A stretch of DNA of 64,000 bases from Deltaproteobacteria bacterium (GCA_016792625.1 JAEUKK010000155.1:1-64000), one strand, 5' to 3'. Numbered from the stretch's first letter, positions 17,857 through 27,758 are shown. Numbers and translations are program-made. The notes: generated by a model not told the origin, from the sequence alone.

Positions 17857-18735
17857 ATGCACAGCTCCGCCCGGGCCACCGCCGAGGCCCTCGTCGAGGC
17901 CCTGCCCCACGTCCAGCGCTGGGCCGGCCGCACCGTCGTCGTGAAGTACGGCGGCAGCGCCATGGTCAGCCCCGAGCTGGCCGACGCGGTGATGCAAGAC
18001 GTCGTGCTGCTCAGCGCGGTCGGCGTGCGGGTCGTGCTCGTGCACGGCGGGGGCAACGCGGTCAGCGAGCTGAGCAAGCGCCTCGGCCTGAGCGCCACCT
18101 TCATCGACGGGCTGCGGGTCACCGACGACGAGACCATGCGCATCGCCCAGCTCGTGCAGGTCGGCGGCATCTCGCGCGACATCGTGGCGGCGATCGGGCG
18201 GCGCGGCGGCCGGGCCCTGGGCCTCTCGGGCCAAGACGGCGGCGGCTGGCTGCGGGCGGTCGCCCGCCAGCACATCTCGCGTGAGACCGGCCTGCCGGTT
18301 GATCTCGGCCGGGTGGGCGACGTGGTCGGGGTCGACACCAGCCTCGTGCTCGGCCTTCTCGGCCAGGGCATCACCCCGGTCATCGCCCCGGTGGCGGTCG
18401 ACGCCGAGCTGGCCTCGCTCAACGTGAACGCCGACAGCGTCGCCAATGCGGTGGCCGAGGCCCTGCGGGCCGACCGCCTGCTCTTCCTCACCGACGTGGC
18501 CGGCATCAAGGGCGAAGACGGGGCCGTGGCCCCGGTCGCCTCGGCGGCGACCCTGCGCGCCTGGATCAGCAGCGGGGTGATCAGCGGCGGCATGATCCCC
18601 AAGGCTGAGGCCTGCCTCTCGGCCATCGAGGCCGGGGTCGGCGGGGTCACCGTGGCCGATGGCCGCGTGCCCCACGCCGTGCTCATCGAGCTGCTGACCG
18701 ACGCCGGCGTCGGCACGATGGTCGTGCCCGGCTGA
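17857..18735 (+). CDS. argB: Acetylglutamate kinase
   Basis: ArgB phosphorylates N-acetylglutamate, the second and usually feedback-controlled step. The 292-residue product carries the VVKYGGSAM phosphate-binding start, the VHGGGNAVSE loop (canonically GGGP), and the NVNADSVANAVAEAL ATP-site segment. The N-terminal helix typical of hexameric arginine-inhibited kinases appears present (about 20 residues before the first strand), so arginine feedback is plausible. ATG at 17857 follows GAGAGAG. The stop codon lies exactly at the end of the first unit of a 16-bp triplication. Confidence 0.96.
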   Translation: MHSSARATAEALVEALPHVQRWAGRTVVVKYGGSAMVSPELADAVMQDVVLLSAVGVRVVLVHGGGNAVSELSKRLGLSATFIDGLRVTDDETMRIAQLVQVGGISRDIVAAIGRRGGRALGLSGQDGGGWLRAVARQHISRETGLPVDLGRVGDVVGVDTSLVLGLLGQGITPVIAPVAVDAELASLNVNADSVANAVAEALRADRLLFLTDVAGIKGEDGAVAPVASAATLRAWISSGVISGGMIPKAEACLSAIEAGVGGVTVADGRVPHAVLIELLTDAGVGTMVVPG

Positions 18736-18767
18736 GGTCGTGCCCGGCTGCGGTCCTTCCCGGCTGC
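18720..18767 (+). repeat. 16-bp tandem triplication spanning the argB stop codon
   Basis: Three adjacent 16-mers (18720-18735, 18736-18751, 18752-18767) share the form GGTCGTGCCCGGCTGN; the first ends with the argB TGA, the second differs by one base, the third by three. A recent slippage duplication of the gene end is the simplest explanation. Confidence 0.85.
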
Positions 18768-18851
18768 GGCCCGGCGTGGGCCCACGCGACCCGCGCCCCC
18801 CTCTCGGCTTCTCTCTCCCCACGTGGCCGGTGACCGGCCCCGGAGCCCGTC

Positions 18852-20027
18852 GTGACCTCTGCGCCCCTCACCGTCGACGCGCCCTTCCTCGACACCTACG
18901 CCCGCTTCCCCCTCGAGCTCGTGCGCGGCGCGGGCCGCCGGGTGCAGGACAGCAGCGGCCGCTGGTACCTCGACGCCATCGGCGGGATCGCCGTGCTGGC
19001 GCTCGGTCACGACCACCCCGAGGTCAAGGCGGCCATCCACGCGCAGGTCGACACCCTGCTGCACACGAGCAACCTCTACCGCCTGCCCGTGCAGCGGGCC
19101 TTCGCGAACAAGCTGCTCGAGATGCTGGGCGGCGCCGCTGTTTTCCTCTGCAACACGGGCGCTGAGGCCAACGAGGGCGCGGTCAAGCTCATCCGCAAGC
19201 ACCACTGGCGCCAGGCGGGCTGCCCCGGCGACGGGAATTCGCCCCGCACCGAGATCATCGTGCTCGACCACGCCTTTCACGGCCGCACGATGATGGCGCT
19301 GGCGATGACACCAAAGCCCGCCTACCACCAAGGCTTCGGCCCCTTGCCCGACTGCGTCAAGGTCGTGCCCGCCGAGCAGGTGGCCGCGGCGGTCTCGGAG
19401 CGCACCGCGGCGGTCTTCCTCGAGCCGGTGCAGGGCGAGGGCGGCTGCCGCCCCGTGCCCGGCCTGCAGGCCATTCGTGAGGCCTGCGACAAGCACGGCG
19501 CGCTGCTGGTTTTTGACGAGATCCAGTGCGGGCTCGGCCGCACCGGCGAGCTCATCCACCACCCGCGCCCCGACATCATCACCCTGGCCAAGGCGATCGG
19601 CGGCGGCCTGCCCCTGGGCGCCATCCTCGTGGTGAACCCGGCGCTCACCCAGGCCCTGCAGCCCGGCGACCACGGCACCACCTTCGGCGGCAACCCGGTG
19701 GCCTGCGCCGCGGGCTTGGCCACGCTGCAGATCATCGAGCGGGACGACCTTCCGGCGCGCTGCGCGGCCCTCGGCGCCCGCCTGCGGGCGGGGCTTGAGG
19801 CGGCCGGCGCCGAGGTCAGCGGCCTCGGCCTCATCCAGGCCGCACGTTTTGGCCTGCCCATCGGCCCCGTCGTGGCCCGTATGCGCGAGAACGGCGTGCT
19901 GGTCGTCGGAGCGGGCGCCGACGCCATCCGCTTCTTGCCCGCCTTCAACAGCACCGAAGACGAGATCGACGAGATGGTCGCTGTCTTCGCCAAGTCCCTG
20001 GCCGAGGTCAAGGCGGGGCAGGGCTGA
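18852..20027 (+). CDS. argD: Acetylornithine aminotransferase
   Basis: A class-III PLP aminotransferase of 391 residues that converts N-acetylglutamate semialdehyde to N-acetylornithine with glutamate as amino donor. Visible are the [10 protein letters not shown] phosphate-binding loop near residue 98, the AFHGRTM segment near 135, the [13 protein letters not shown] core near 217, and PLP lysine K247 in TLAKAIGGG. The substrate-specificity regions fit ArgD rather than other omega-aminotransferases, and it closes the arg cluster. The start is GTG at 18852 with GGAG 6 nt before it. A 116-bp gap with a tandem repeat separates it from argB. Confidence 0.94.
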   Translation: MTSAPLTVDAPFLDTYARFPLELVRGAGRRVQDSSGRWYLDAIGGIAVLALGHDHPEVKAAIHAQVDTLLHTSNLYRLPVQRAFANKLLEMLGGAAVFLCNTGAEANEGAVKLIRKHHWRQAGCPGDGNSPRTEIIVLDHAFHGRTMMALAMTPKPAYHQGFGPLPDCVKVVPAEQVAAAVSERTAAVFLEPVQGEGGCRPVPGLQAIREACDKHGALLVFDEIQCGLGRTGELIHHPRPDIITLAKAIGGGLPLGAILVVNPALTQALQPGDHGTTFGGNPVACAAGLATLQIIERDDLPARCAALGARLRAGLEAAGAEVSGLGLIQAARFGLPIGPVVARMRENGVLVVGAGADAIRFLPAFNSTEDEIDEMVAVFAKSLAEVKAGQG

Positions 20028-20031
20028 GTGG

Positions 20032-20051
20032 GCGGGGGCTCCCGCCCCCGC
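20032..20051 (+). terminator. GC hairpin right after argD
   Basis: GCGGGGGC, loop TCCC, GCCCCCGC: a perfect 8-bp stem starting 4 nt after the argD stop. No U-tract follows, so any termination would be non-canonical. Confidence 0.45.
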
Positions 20052-20149
20052 AACGCCCCCGGGCGCGGTCTTCTCGTCAAAGCGGCGCCCCGCGCCCGGC
20101 CGACCGGAGCAGGCCGCGCAGCGGCCGTCGCGCAGCGACCGAGCCGGGC

Positions 20150-20185
20150 GGTCGGCGCGCCCGGCCGCCGGCCGGCGCGCCGACC
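20150..20185. terminator. Large inverted repeat between argD and the converging regulator gene
   Basis: A 12-bp perfect inverted repeat (GGTCGGCGCGCC, 20150-20161, with 20174-20185) encloses a second 4-bp stem. Smaller 5-6 bp hairpins lie at about 20113-20140. The position between converging genes suggests a bidirectional terminator; there is no T-run. The rest of 20028-20228 holds no gene. Confidence 0.45.
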
Positions 20186-20228
20186 GGGGCCCCGGCGACG
20201 TGCGCAGGGGGGCCGAAGGCGCCGAGCG

Positions 20229-21617
<1,389 letters not shown>

Positions 21618-21895
21618 GGGCGGCTCCCGGCGGCGGGGTGGGCTGCGGCCCCGCGTCGATGCGTGCTATTCCACACAGGGGCCCGCGTCATCGTCAACAG
21701 CGGGCCGCGGGCGCGGCGCTGGCCCAAATTGGCTGCCTTGGCGGGAGCAGCGCTGCCGGGCTGATCTTGAGCAGGCTTTGCCGCGGCGGGCGGGGCCGAG
21801 CCCAAAGCCTGACCGGGCGCAGGGGGACGGCACGGGCCTTGCTTTGTGCGGGGCGAAGGGCGGCCCACGCCGCGCCGGAGCACCAGGAGACCCCC

Positions 21896-22708
21896 ATGAG
21901 CCTCGCCATGCCCACCCTGATCGTCAGCCCCTCCTCCCTCGCGGCCCGTCGGGCCCCCGCGCCGACCGCGGCGCCGAGCGCCCACCTGCGCGCCGTCGGC
22001 GGCTGCGGGCTGTCGACCGGCAGCGGCTGCCCCTGCGCCCGGCCCTGCGCCGAGGTCGACCAGAACGCCCCGCTGATGCGGGATGGCGAGGGCGTGCGCT
22101 TCCGGCGCGGCGAGGTGCTCTGGCGCCAGGGAGAGCCCGCCTCGGCGCTGATCTCGGTGTGCACCGGCGCGGTCAAGCTCACCCGCCGCTGGCCCGACGG
22201 CCGCGAGATGATCCTCGACCTCGTCTTTCGCGGGCAGCTGATGGGTGAGGCGGCGGCGGTGCCCGGGGCGGTGCACGCCACCACCGCGGTCGCCCTGAGC
22301 GCTGGCCGGGCCGTGCGCGTCGAAGAGCTTGCGCTGCGGCGCATGTTGCGCGAGCAGCCCGCGCTGAGCACCACCCTGCTCGGCCTGGCCGTGGCCCGTC
22401 AGGCGGCCTTTACCCGGCGCCTCGACGAGCTGAACCACGGCGCGGTCGAGAGCCGGCTGGCCCGGGTGCTGCTGCGGGTGGGCGATGAGGTCGGCCTCAA
22501 AGACTCGCGCGGGGTCTTTGTGCCGGTGCACCTCAGCCGCGGCGACCTGGCCGATCTGGTCGGCTGCCGCGTCGAGACCACCATTCGCATCATGACCCGC
22601 TGGCAGCGCGAGGGCGTGGTCGAGACCCAGCGTGAGGGCCTCGTGCTGCGCGACCGGGCGGCGCTTGAGGCCGCCGGTCAGGAGCAGGTCGAAGAGGCGG
22701 CGGTCTGA
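21896..22708 (+). CDS. Crp/Fnr-family regulator with an N-terminal Cys cluster
   Basis: The 270-residue protein has a cyclic-nucleotide-binding-like beta barrel (about 60-150; FRRGEVLWRQGEPASALISV) and a winged-helix domain (about 200-245; LSRGDLADLVGCRVETTIRI). A 50-residue N-terminal extension holds four Cys (C37, C45, C47, C51; spacing 7-1-3), different from the classical Fnr pattern but possibly able to bind an iron-sulphur cluster or act as a thiol switch. The barrel lacks an obvious cAMP-binding Arg-Ser pair, fitting an Fnr-like sensor. AGGAGA precedes the ATG. It is divergent from the NtrC-type gene across a 278-bp gap in which I see no gene. Confidence 0.9.
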   Translation: MSLAMPTLIVSPSSLAARRAPAPTAAPSAHLRAVGGCGLSTGSGCPCARPCAEVDQNAPLMRDGEGVRFRRGEVLWRQGEPASALISVCTGAVKLTRRWPDGREMILDLVFRGQLMGEAAAVPGAVHATTAVALSAGRAVRVEELALRRMLREQPALSTTLLGLAVARQAAFTRRLDELNHGAVESRLARVLLRVGDEVGLKDSRGVFVPVHLSRGDLADLVGCRVETTIRIMTRWQREGVVETQREGLVLRDRAALEAAGQEQVEEAAV

Positions 22709-22712
22709 GCGG

Positions 22713-22729
22713 CGGGGGCCCGGCCCCCG
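22713..22729. terminator. GC hairpin after the Crp/Fnr gene
   Basis: CGGGGGC, loop CCG, GCCCCCG: a 7-bp perfect stem 4 nt after the stop. It is the same design as the hairpin after argD; no T-run. Confidence 0.4.
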
Positions 22730-22757
22730 AGCGGGGCAGCGGGCGCCCCTCGGCGCG

Positions 22758-22808
22758 CAGAGCCCGTCGGCCCTCAGAGCCCGTCGGCCCTCAGAGCCCG
22801 TCGGAGCT
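22758..22808. repeat. 17-bp tandem triplication spanning the 3' end of a minus-strand gene
   Basis: Units at 22758-22774, 22775-22791 and 22792-22808 share CAGAGCCCGTCGG. The last unit encodes the C-terminus of the minus-strand gene and its stop straddles units two and three, so the gene end itself was duplicated outward. Confidence 0.85.
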
Positions 22809-23729
22809 GGACGCCATCGCCTTGAGGTCGAGCAGGGCGAGCTTGTCGGCGAACTTCGTGCCCGGGTAGACCTCGAGGATCTTGACCTGGACGGCGTTCC
22901 ACGTGCCGGAGTAGCCCTGGACCGCCGGCACCATGACCGAGTGCGGGCCGGCGGTGTCGGGCAGCTCGAACTCGAGCGTGCGGTTGTCGGTGGTCACGCT
23001 GACCTTCTTGGGGCGGGCGTGGGTCTTGGGGCCGGGCACGAGGCGCAGGCTCGACAACATCACGCCCTTGGCGGTGAGCGTGAAGCCCGCGCCCTCGGCC
23101 GGGGCCGACCACATGGTCTTGGGGTTCTTGTCGAGCAGGGCCTCGCGCGTGCCCTCGGCCTCGCTGGAGATGGCCGTGATCGCCGGCACCGCGTCGAACT
23201 CGCCGAGGATGACCAGCGCCTCGCTGACCGCGAGGTTGGGGTAGTCCTTGCCCTCGTAGACCTCGAGCACCTCAATCTTGACCTTGCCGCCGAACTCGGA
23301 CTCGCCCTTGATGTCGGGGATGTCCATGATCTGCATGGTCATCTTGTCTTCGAAGCTGACCTCGGCGGGGGTGCCCACCGCGCTGAGCGCGCCGCCTTCG
23401 CCGGCGACCAGGGCGGTGACCCGCACCTTCTTGACCCGGGCGTAGTCGAGGAAGGTGCCCTCGTCTTTGGCGAAGCCGACCACGAGGCCAATCTTGTCGA
23501 CCTCGATGCGCGGGATGTCGATGAGGATGTGCTCGCCGACGTTCTCGGACTCGCCCGGCAACATCCAGCAGGTGTCCATCTTGCCGTCGAGGGCCGCCTG
23601 GGCGTTGTAGTAGTTGGCGCCCATCTTGGTCTCTTTTTTGAAGCTCGAGACGGTGGCGCCGGCGAGGGCCGCGGCGGGGAGCAGCAGGCCGAGGGTCAGG
23701 GTCAGGGTGCGGAGCGGAGCGATGGACAA
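22791..23729 (-). CDS. Secreted protein with two discoidin/F5-8C-like domains
   Basis: The 312-residue product begins with a signal peptide (MSIAPLRTLTLTLGLLLPAAALA). Two similar halves follow, each with a beta-sandwich look: the first has YYNAQAALDGKMDTCWMLPGE and the second ITAISSEAEGTREALLDKNPKTMW. An ALDG...TCW or LLDKN..TMW motif is characteristic of NADase-type glycan-binding or F5/8C galactose-binding-like domains. A carbohydrate- or surface-binding role is inferred. The start is TTG at 23729, 6 nt after GAGGAGG, with no ATG nearby upstream of the signal peptide. It converges on the Crp/Fnr gene and is divergent from the TetR-type gene. Confidence 0.75.
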   Translation of the reverse strand: MSIAPLRTLTLTLGLLLPAAALAGATVSSFKKETKMGANYYNAQAALDGKMDTCWMLPGESENVGEHILIDIPRIEVDKIGLVVGFAKDEGTFLDYARVKKVRVTALVAGEGGALSAVGTPAEVSFEDKMTMQIMDIPDIKGESEFGGKVKIEVLEVYEGKDYPNLAVSEALVILGEFDAVPAITAISSEAEGTREALLDKNPKTMWSAPAEGAGFTLTAKGVMLSSLRLVPGPKTHARPKKVSVTTDNRTLEFELPDTAGPHSVMVPAVQGYSGTWNAVQVKILEVYPGTKFADKLALLDLKAMASSSDGL

Positions 23730-23890
23730 GGTGGGCCTCCTCACGGGTGCGCGGCCAGGGCCTGCCTCAGCGAGCGCGCCGAGGGGTGGCGCCGAGTGTA
23801 GCACGCGGGGGCGGCCATCCCCGCCCGGCGCGCAGCCCGCCGCGGAACGGTGCGCCAACGGACTCAACTTGTGTTGCGTGTCACAGCGCA

Positions 23891-23918
23891 TTGACATAGC
23901 GGAGCGACTCGATACAAC
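23891..23918 (+). promoter_or_regulatory. Sigma-70 promoter for the double TetR gene
   Basis: TTGACA (23891-23896), 16 bp, then TACAAC (23913-23918), about 25 bp before the ATG. TGTG-N8-CACA at about 23870-23885 just upstream could be an operator half-site pair. The flank is more AT-rich than the rest of the window. Confidence 0.55.
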
Positions 23919-23943
23919 GCGCAGATAGACGGAGCGTGCATCA

Positions 23944-24792
23944 ATGTCACCTGGTCCTTTGGCGTTGCGCGATGGGGGGCATCGCAAAGTTGCAACACCG
24001 AAACGAAGCCGTCAGGAACGGGGCCGCGAGACCCGCGAACGCATCCTCCAAGCAGCCTATGAGCTGCTGCTTGACGGCCCCCTCCCCAAGATGGAAGAGC
24101 TGGCCACCGTCGCCGCTGTGTCGCGCACGACAATCTACCGGCACTTCCCTTCGCATGACGCGCTGCTCCACGAGGTGCAAGGCCGGTATGGGCTCGCACC
24201 CAACGCAGTGGCCACGGCCAAGTCACTGGTGCTCGACGCGGCGGCGGCCCTCATCCTCGAGGTGGGGCTGGCTGGGCTGACCGTGCAGGGCGTGGCCGAC
24301 CGGGCCGGCGTCTCGCCGATGACCGTCTACAAGACCTTCGGCGACAAGGCGACCCTGCTGGCCGCTGTCTTCGGCGAGCGTGGGCCGGGTGTGGGCCTCG
24401 AGGCCCTGCTGCCCCCGGCGAGCCTGGGCCCTTGCGTCCCCGCCCTGCGCGGGCTGACCGAGGTGGGCCTGCAGCACTGCATGCGCCACCGGGCGATGCT
24501 CCGCCACATCTTCTGCCCCGCTCCGTCGATGGGGGGTGTGTGGGACCTCGCGCTGCGGGCCGCGCGGGCCACCCGCGACGCGTGGACGGGGCCGTTCTCG
24601 GTGTGGATGGCCGAGGGTGCGCTGCGCCCGGGGCCGCCGCACCGCGCCGTGACCGACCTGTTCACCCTGATCAGCGCGGTGGCGCTGTTTGACGACCACG
24701 AGCCGGCGGCGACCGGGCCCGCCTTTGACGCGGTGGTCGACGACGTGCTCGAGCGCTTCTTGCACGGGGCGGGCGCGCAGCGGGCGGCTTAG
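23944..24792 (+). CDS. TetR-family regulator with two tandem DNA-binding domains
   Basis: TetR repressors normally have one N-terminal helix-turn-helix and a ligand domain. This 282-residue protein has two: residues about 30-77 (ERILQAAYELLLDG, then VSRTTIYRHFPSHDALL) and about 93-143 (LVLDAAAALILEVGLAGLT, then VSPMTVYKTFGDKATLL). Both keep the TxYxxF recognition-helix signature. The C-terminal 140 residues form one ligand-domain-like helical region. The first 60 codons are visibly more AT-rich than the rest, which suggests fusion of a second N-terminal domain. The ATG at 23944 follows GGAG closely. It is divergent from the secreted-protein gene, a usual TetR target arrangement. Confidence 0.88.
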   Translation: MSPGPLALRDGGHRKVATPKRSRQERGRETRERILQAAYELLLDGPLPKMEELATVAAVSRTTIYRHFPSHDALLHEVQGRYGLAPNAVATAKSLVLDAAAALILEVGLAGLTVQGVADRAGVSPMTVYKTFGDKATLLAAVFGERGPGVGLEALLPPASLGPCVPALRGLTEVGLQHCMRHRAMLRHIFCPAPSMGGVWDLALRAARATRDAWTGPFSVWMAEGALRPGPPHRAVTDLFTLISAVALFDDHEPAATGPAFDAVVDDVLERFLHGAGAQRAA

Positions 24793-24799
24793 GGGCGAC

Positions 24800-24837
24800 G
24801 AGCTCCCCGCTGCGCTGCCTCTCTGACCTCGGGGCTC
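24800..24837. terminator. Hairpin between converging TetR and lipoprotein genes
   Basis: GAGC-T-CCCCG pairs with CGGGGCTC around a 20-nt loop (8 bp, one bulged T). Weak evidence; it is placed exactly between the two stop codons. Confidence 0.3.
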
Positions 24838-24851
24838 CCGAATGCGCGGCT

Positions 24852-26204
24852 TTAGGGGGCGCTCTCGCCGGGGTCTTCGACCGCCATGAGCGCGATGTCG
24901 ATGCCGCCGAAGCCCTCGCCGGTGGGCACGCGACCGTCGCTGCCCACGGTGCCCACGGGCTCGCCCACGTCGTTGAGCACACCGTCGGCGTTGAGGTCGG
25001 CGAAACCCCAGAGGTAGACGAAGGAGTTGGCGGCGAGCAGCAGCGAGAAGTCGCGGGTCGCCGCGCCAGAGATCTCGCCCCAGCTGAACTTCTGGTAGGC
25101 CAGCACGGTGGCCGCGTCGACCTCGAACTCGCGCAGCGGCCGTGAGCTGAGGGCCGCCACGTAGACGTCGGTGCCCGCGGGCAGGGTGGAGAAGGCCCCA
25201 TCCGCCATGCGGACCTGCCCGGACAGCGTGGCGAAGCTGATCGGGTTGACCCCGGGACGATCCCCGAGGGGGATATGGATCGGGTAGTTGTTCATGTTGA
25301 CGTTGCCGACGAAGACCGGGTTGCTGTCGGTCGCCGCGTCGGTCGAGAAGACCCCCCACTTGTCGTTGGGGTCGAAGAGGCCGTTGCGGTTCGCATCCCA
25401 GGCGGCGGCGAGGCGCATCGTGCCGTAGTCGGCGCAGACCTCGAGGGTGTAGGGCGCGCGGGCGCCCACCCCAGTGCGGTCGGGCTCGACCGAGACGACG
25501 TGGTAGGGGCCGTTCCCGGCCTCATCGACCAACATCACGCCGATCGGCCCGCCGAAGTAGTCGAGGCTGACCGTCACCGTGCCGGTGATGTTGATGGTGC
25601 CGGCCTCGCCGCAGACGATCTCTTCTTGCTCGATCGCGAGGATGTCGATGTTGACGTCATCGTAGACGACATCATTGCTGAGGAAGAGGGCCTCGGGGTA
25701 GACCCCGCGGGGGTCTTCGCTGCCGATGACGCCATCACCCAGCACGTCGAGCGCGGCGTAGACCAGGATGTTGGTCTCGGCCTGGGCGCCGACCCGCATC
25801 TGGTAGGGGCTGGCCCCCATCACCGGCTCGGTCACCGCCTCGGTGCCCGCGTAGAGCTGCACCGGCTGGTCGGCGGTGGGGACGGTGTAGGCGCCGACGA
25901 AGAGGGTGCCGAAGGGGAAGGCGTCGTAGCCGGACTCTTCCCACGGCACGATCGCGCGGTTGCCCTCGTCGTCGTCGCGGGCGAGGCTGACCGTGACGTT
26001 GCCGTTCACCCAGCCCTTGTAGGGGTAGGACTCGATGTCGTAGACGTCGTCGTCGGGGTTGTCGCCGCCGTCGCCCGCCCCGCCGTCGCCGGCGGCGCCG
26101 TCGCTCTCTTCTTCGGCGGCGCCATCTTCGCCCCCACCTTTGGCGGAGCAGGCGGCGAGGGCGCCGGGGAGGAGGAGCAGCGGGAGCAGGGCGGCGAGGC
26201 GCAT
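24852..26204 (-). CDS. Lipoprotein with beta-domain repeats, paralogue of the next upstream gene
   Basis: The 450-residue product has lipobox LAAC with Cys19, then an Asp/Gly/Glu-rich flexible linker (to about residue 55), then beta-rich domains. It shares with the upstream neighbour the order VNGNVTV, FGTLFVGAY, a PYQM/PYTL segment, ILVYAALD, a Ca-loop-like DANRNGLFDPNDKWG, IPLGDRPG, DVYVAAL and VYLWGFADLNADG. This looks like a tandem duplication of a carboxypeptidase-regulatory-like or Ca-stabilised surface protein. Function unknown. A TAGGAT hexamer at 26238-26243 on the minus strand may be its -10. Confidence 0.78.
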   Translation of the reverse strand: MRLAALLPLLLLPGALAACSAKGGGEDGAAEEESDGAAGDGGAGDGGDNPDDDVYDIESYPYKGWVNGNVTVSLARDDDEGNRAIVPWEESGYDAFPFGTLFVGAYTVPTADQPVQLYAGTEAVTEPVMGASPYQMRVGAQAETNILVYAALDVLGDGVIGSEDPRGVYPEALFLSNDVVYDDVNIDILAIEQEEIVCGEAGTINITGTVTVSLDYFGGPIGVMLVDEAGNGPYHVVSVEPDRTGVGARAPYTLEVCADYGTMRLAAAWDANRNGLFDPNDKWGVFSTDAATDSNPVFVGNVNMNNYPIHIPLGDRPGVNPISFATLSGQVRMADGAFSTLPAGTDVYVAALSSRPLREFEVDAATVLAYQKFSWGEISGAATRDFSLLLAANSFVYLWGFADLNADGVLNDVGEPVGTVGSDGRVPTGEGFGGIDIALMAVEDPGESAP

Positions 26205-26306
26205 GGGGACTCCGGAGGAGACGACGCGGGCGGCGTCATCCTACCAGAGCGGAGGGCCGCGGCGCTGGCCGATCACGTTGCCCGCGCGCGGCTGCCTGCC
26301 TCGGCC

Positions 26307-27758
26307 TCAGTCGACGATCGACAGGGTGAGGTCGAGGCCCGAGATGTTGGTGGTCCCCACCACGATCCGGCCGTCGACCCCCACCGAGGCCACCGGCTCG
26401 AGGGTCTGGTTGACCAGGCCGCCCGCGTCGGGGTCGCCGTAGCCCCACAGGTAGACCACGCTGTTCGCCGGCACCAGCAGGGTGTAGGGCTTGCTCAGCT
26501 CGACGCCGAGGTTGTCGGCGGCCCAGGCCCATTGTTTGGTGTCGAAGTCGGCGGTCGAGGCGAGCAGGTTGAACTCGGCGTTCTGGCGGTACTTCAGCGC
26601 GGTGACGTAGACGTCGCCGGCGGTCATCGCGACCAGCGGGTCTGACCAGCCGGTGATGGTGCCGCTGAGCTGGACGAAGGGGATGACGCTGATGCCGGGG
26701 CCATCACCGAGGGGGATCTGCACCGGGTAGTCGACCAGGTCGGTGTTGCCGATGAGGATGGGGTTGCCGTCGACGTCGAGGGCCAGCGTGGTCGCGCCCC
26801 AGGTGTCGGCCGGGTCGATCATGCTGTTGCCGTTGCTGTCGATGGCGCCGACGAGGTTGCGCTGGCCCAGGTAGGCGGGGACCTCCATCGTGTAGGGGCC
26901 GCTGACGTCAGAGCTGCCCGCGCCGGTGCTGCTCAGCGTGGCCCGGGTCGAGGCGATCGGCCCCGTGCCGTCGAGGTTGACCAACATCACCCGGGCTTGG
27001 CTGGCGCTGTAGCCGGCGGTGACCAGGGCCTCGCCCGAGATGGTGACCGACTCGCCGCCGCCGCCCCCATCAGACCCGCCGCCGCCCTCGGTGACCAGCA
27101 CCTGAATGACGATGTCGACGCTGGTCAGGCTGAGCCCCTCGGTGATGGGGATGCGCAGCGGCCAGACGCCCACCGGGTCTTGGCTGCCCACGATGTCGTC
27201 GCCGTCTTCGTCGAGCGAGGCGTAGACCAAGATCTCGCCCTCTTCCGCCATGACGATGGGCAGGGTGTAGGGGTTGACCGGGGCGGGGCTCGGGACCACC
27301 GCGGTGCCGACATAGGTCTGCAGGCCCGGGCTCGGCTCGGCGTAGCCGCCGACGAAGATCTTGCCGTAGGGCCAAGTGATGCTGCCGTCGGTGTTCACGA
27401 AGGGGGAGTCTTCCCAGGCCAGGGGCTGGATGTCGCCGCCGCTGTCGAGCTGGGTCAGCTGCACCGTGATCGTGCCGCTGACCTCGGCCTGCACGCTGGG
27501 CACGCCGTCATCGCCGCCGCTGTCGTCATCGCCGCCGTCGCCCGCCTCGTCGCCGCCCGCGTCATCGGCGCCCGCGTCGTCGGCGCCCGCGTCATCACCG
27601 CCCGCGTCGTCGGCGCCCGCGTCATCACCGCAGTCGTCGCCGCCGCAGCCATCGTCGACCCCGCTGTCTTTGGTGTCGTCGTCATCATCGCAGCCGGCGA
27701 GCGCGGCGAGGCAGAGCAACATGCGGGGGGCGAGCAGGGCGGCGGAGCGTGGGCGCAT
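26307..27758 (-). CDS. Lipoprotein with Asp-rich repeat linker, paralogue of the downstream gene
   Basis: The 483-residue product has lipobox LAGC (Cys23) followed at once by five Asp; Asp at position +2 is an inner-membrane retention signal in E. coli, though that rule may not hold here. A linker of DDAGA-type pentapeptide repeats (to about residue 85) leads to beta-rich domains matching the downstream paralogue (FVGGYAEP, ILVYASLDEDGDD, DSNGNSMIDPADTWG, IPLGDGPG, DVYVTAL, VYLWGYGDPD). GGAGG precedes the ATG at 27758 by 4 nt. A perfect 19-bp palindrome lies 42-60 bp upstream and overlaps a TACACT -10-like hexamer, so the gene may be repressor-controlled. Confidence 0.78.
   Translation of the reverse strand: MRPRSAALLAPRMLLCLAALAGCDDDDDTKDSGVDDGCGGDDCGDDAGADDAGGDDAGADDAGADDAGGDEAGDGGDDDSGGDDGVPSVQAEVSGTITVQLTQLDSGGDIQPLAWEDSPFVNTDGSITWPYGKIFVGGYAEPSPGLQTYVGTAVVPSPAPVNPYTLPIVMAEEGEILVYASLDEDGDDIVGSQDPVGVWPLRIPITEGLSLTSVDIVIQVLVTEGGGGSDGGGGGESVTISGEALVTAGYSASQARVMLVNLDGTGPIASTRATLSSTGAGSSDVSGPYTMEVPAYLGQRNLVGAIDSNGNSMIDPADTWGATTLALDVDGNPILIGNTDLVDYPVQIPLGDGPGISVIPFVQLSGTITGWSDPLVAMTAGDVYVTALKYRQNAEFNLLASTADFDTKQWAWAADNLGVELSKPYTLLVPANSVVYLWGYGDPDAGGLVNQTLEPVASVGVDGRIVVGTTNISGLDLTLSIVD
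27554..27628. repeat. Five 15-bp tandem repeats coding Asp/Ala/Gly pentapeptides
   Basis: Five 15-bp units with CGCCCGCGTC(A/G)TC cores lie inside the lipoprotein gene and code, on the minus strand, for DDAGA/DDAGG pentapeptides. Copy-number change would keep frame and vary linker length. Confidence 0.85.

Noticed and set aside
16296-19673. 1125-codon minus-strand frame across argJ, argB and argD
   Set aside because: All covered by well-recognised arg genes on the other strand.
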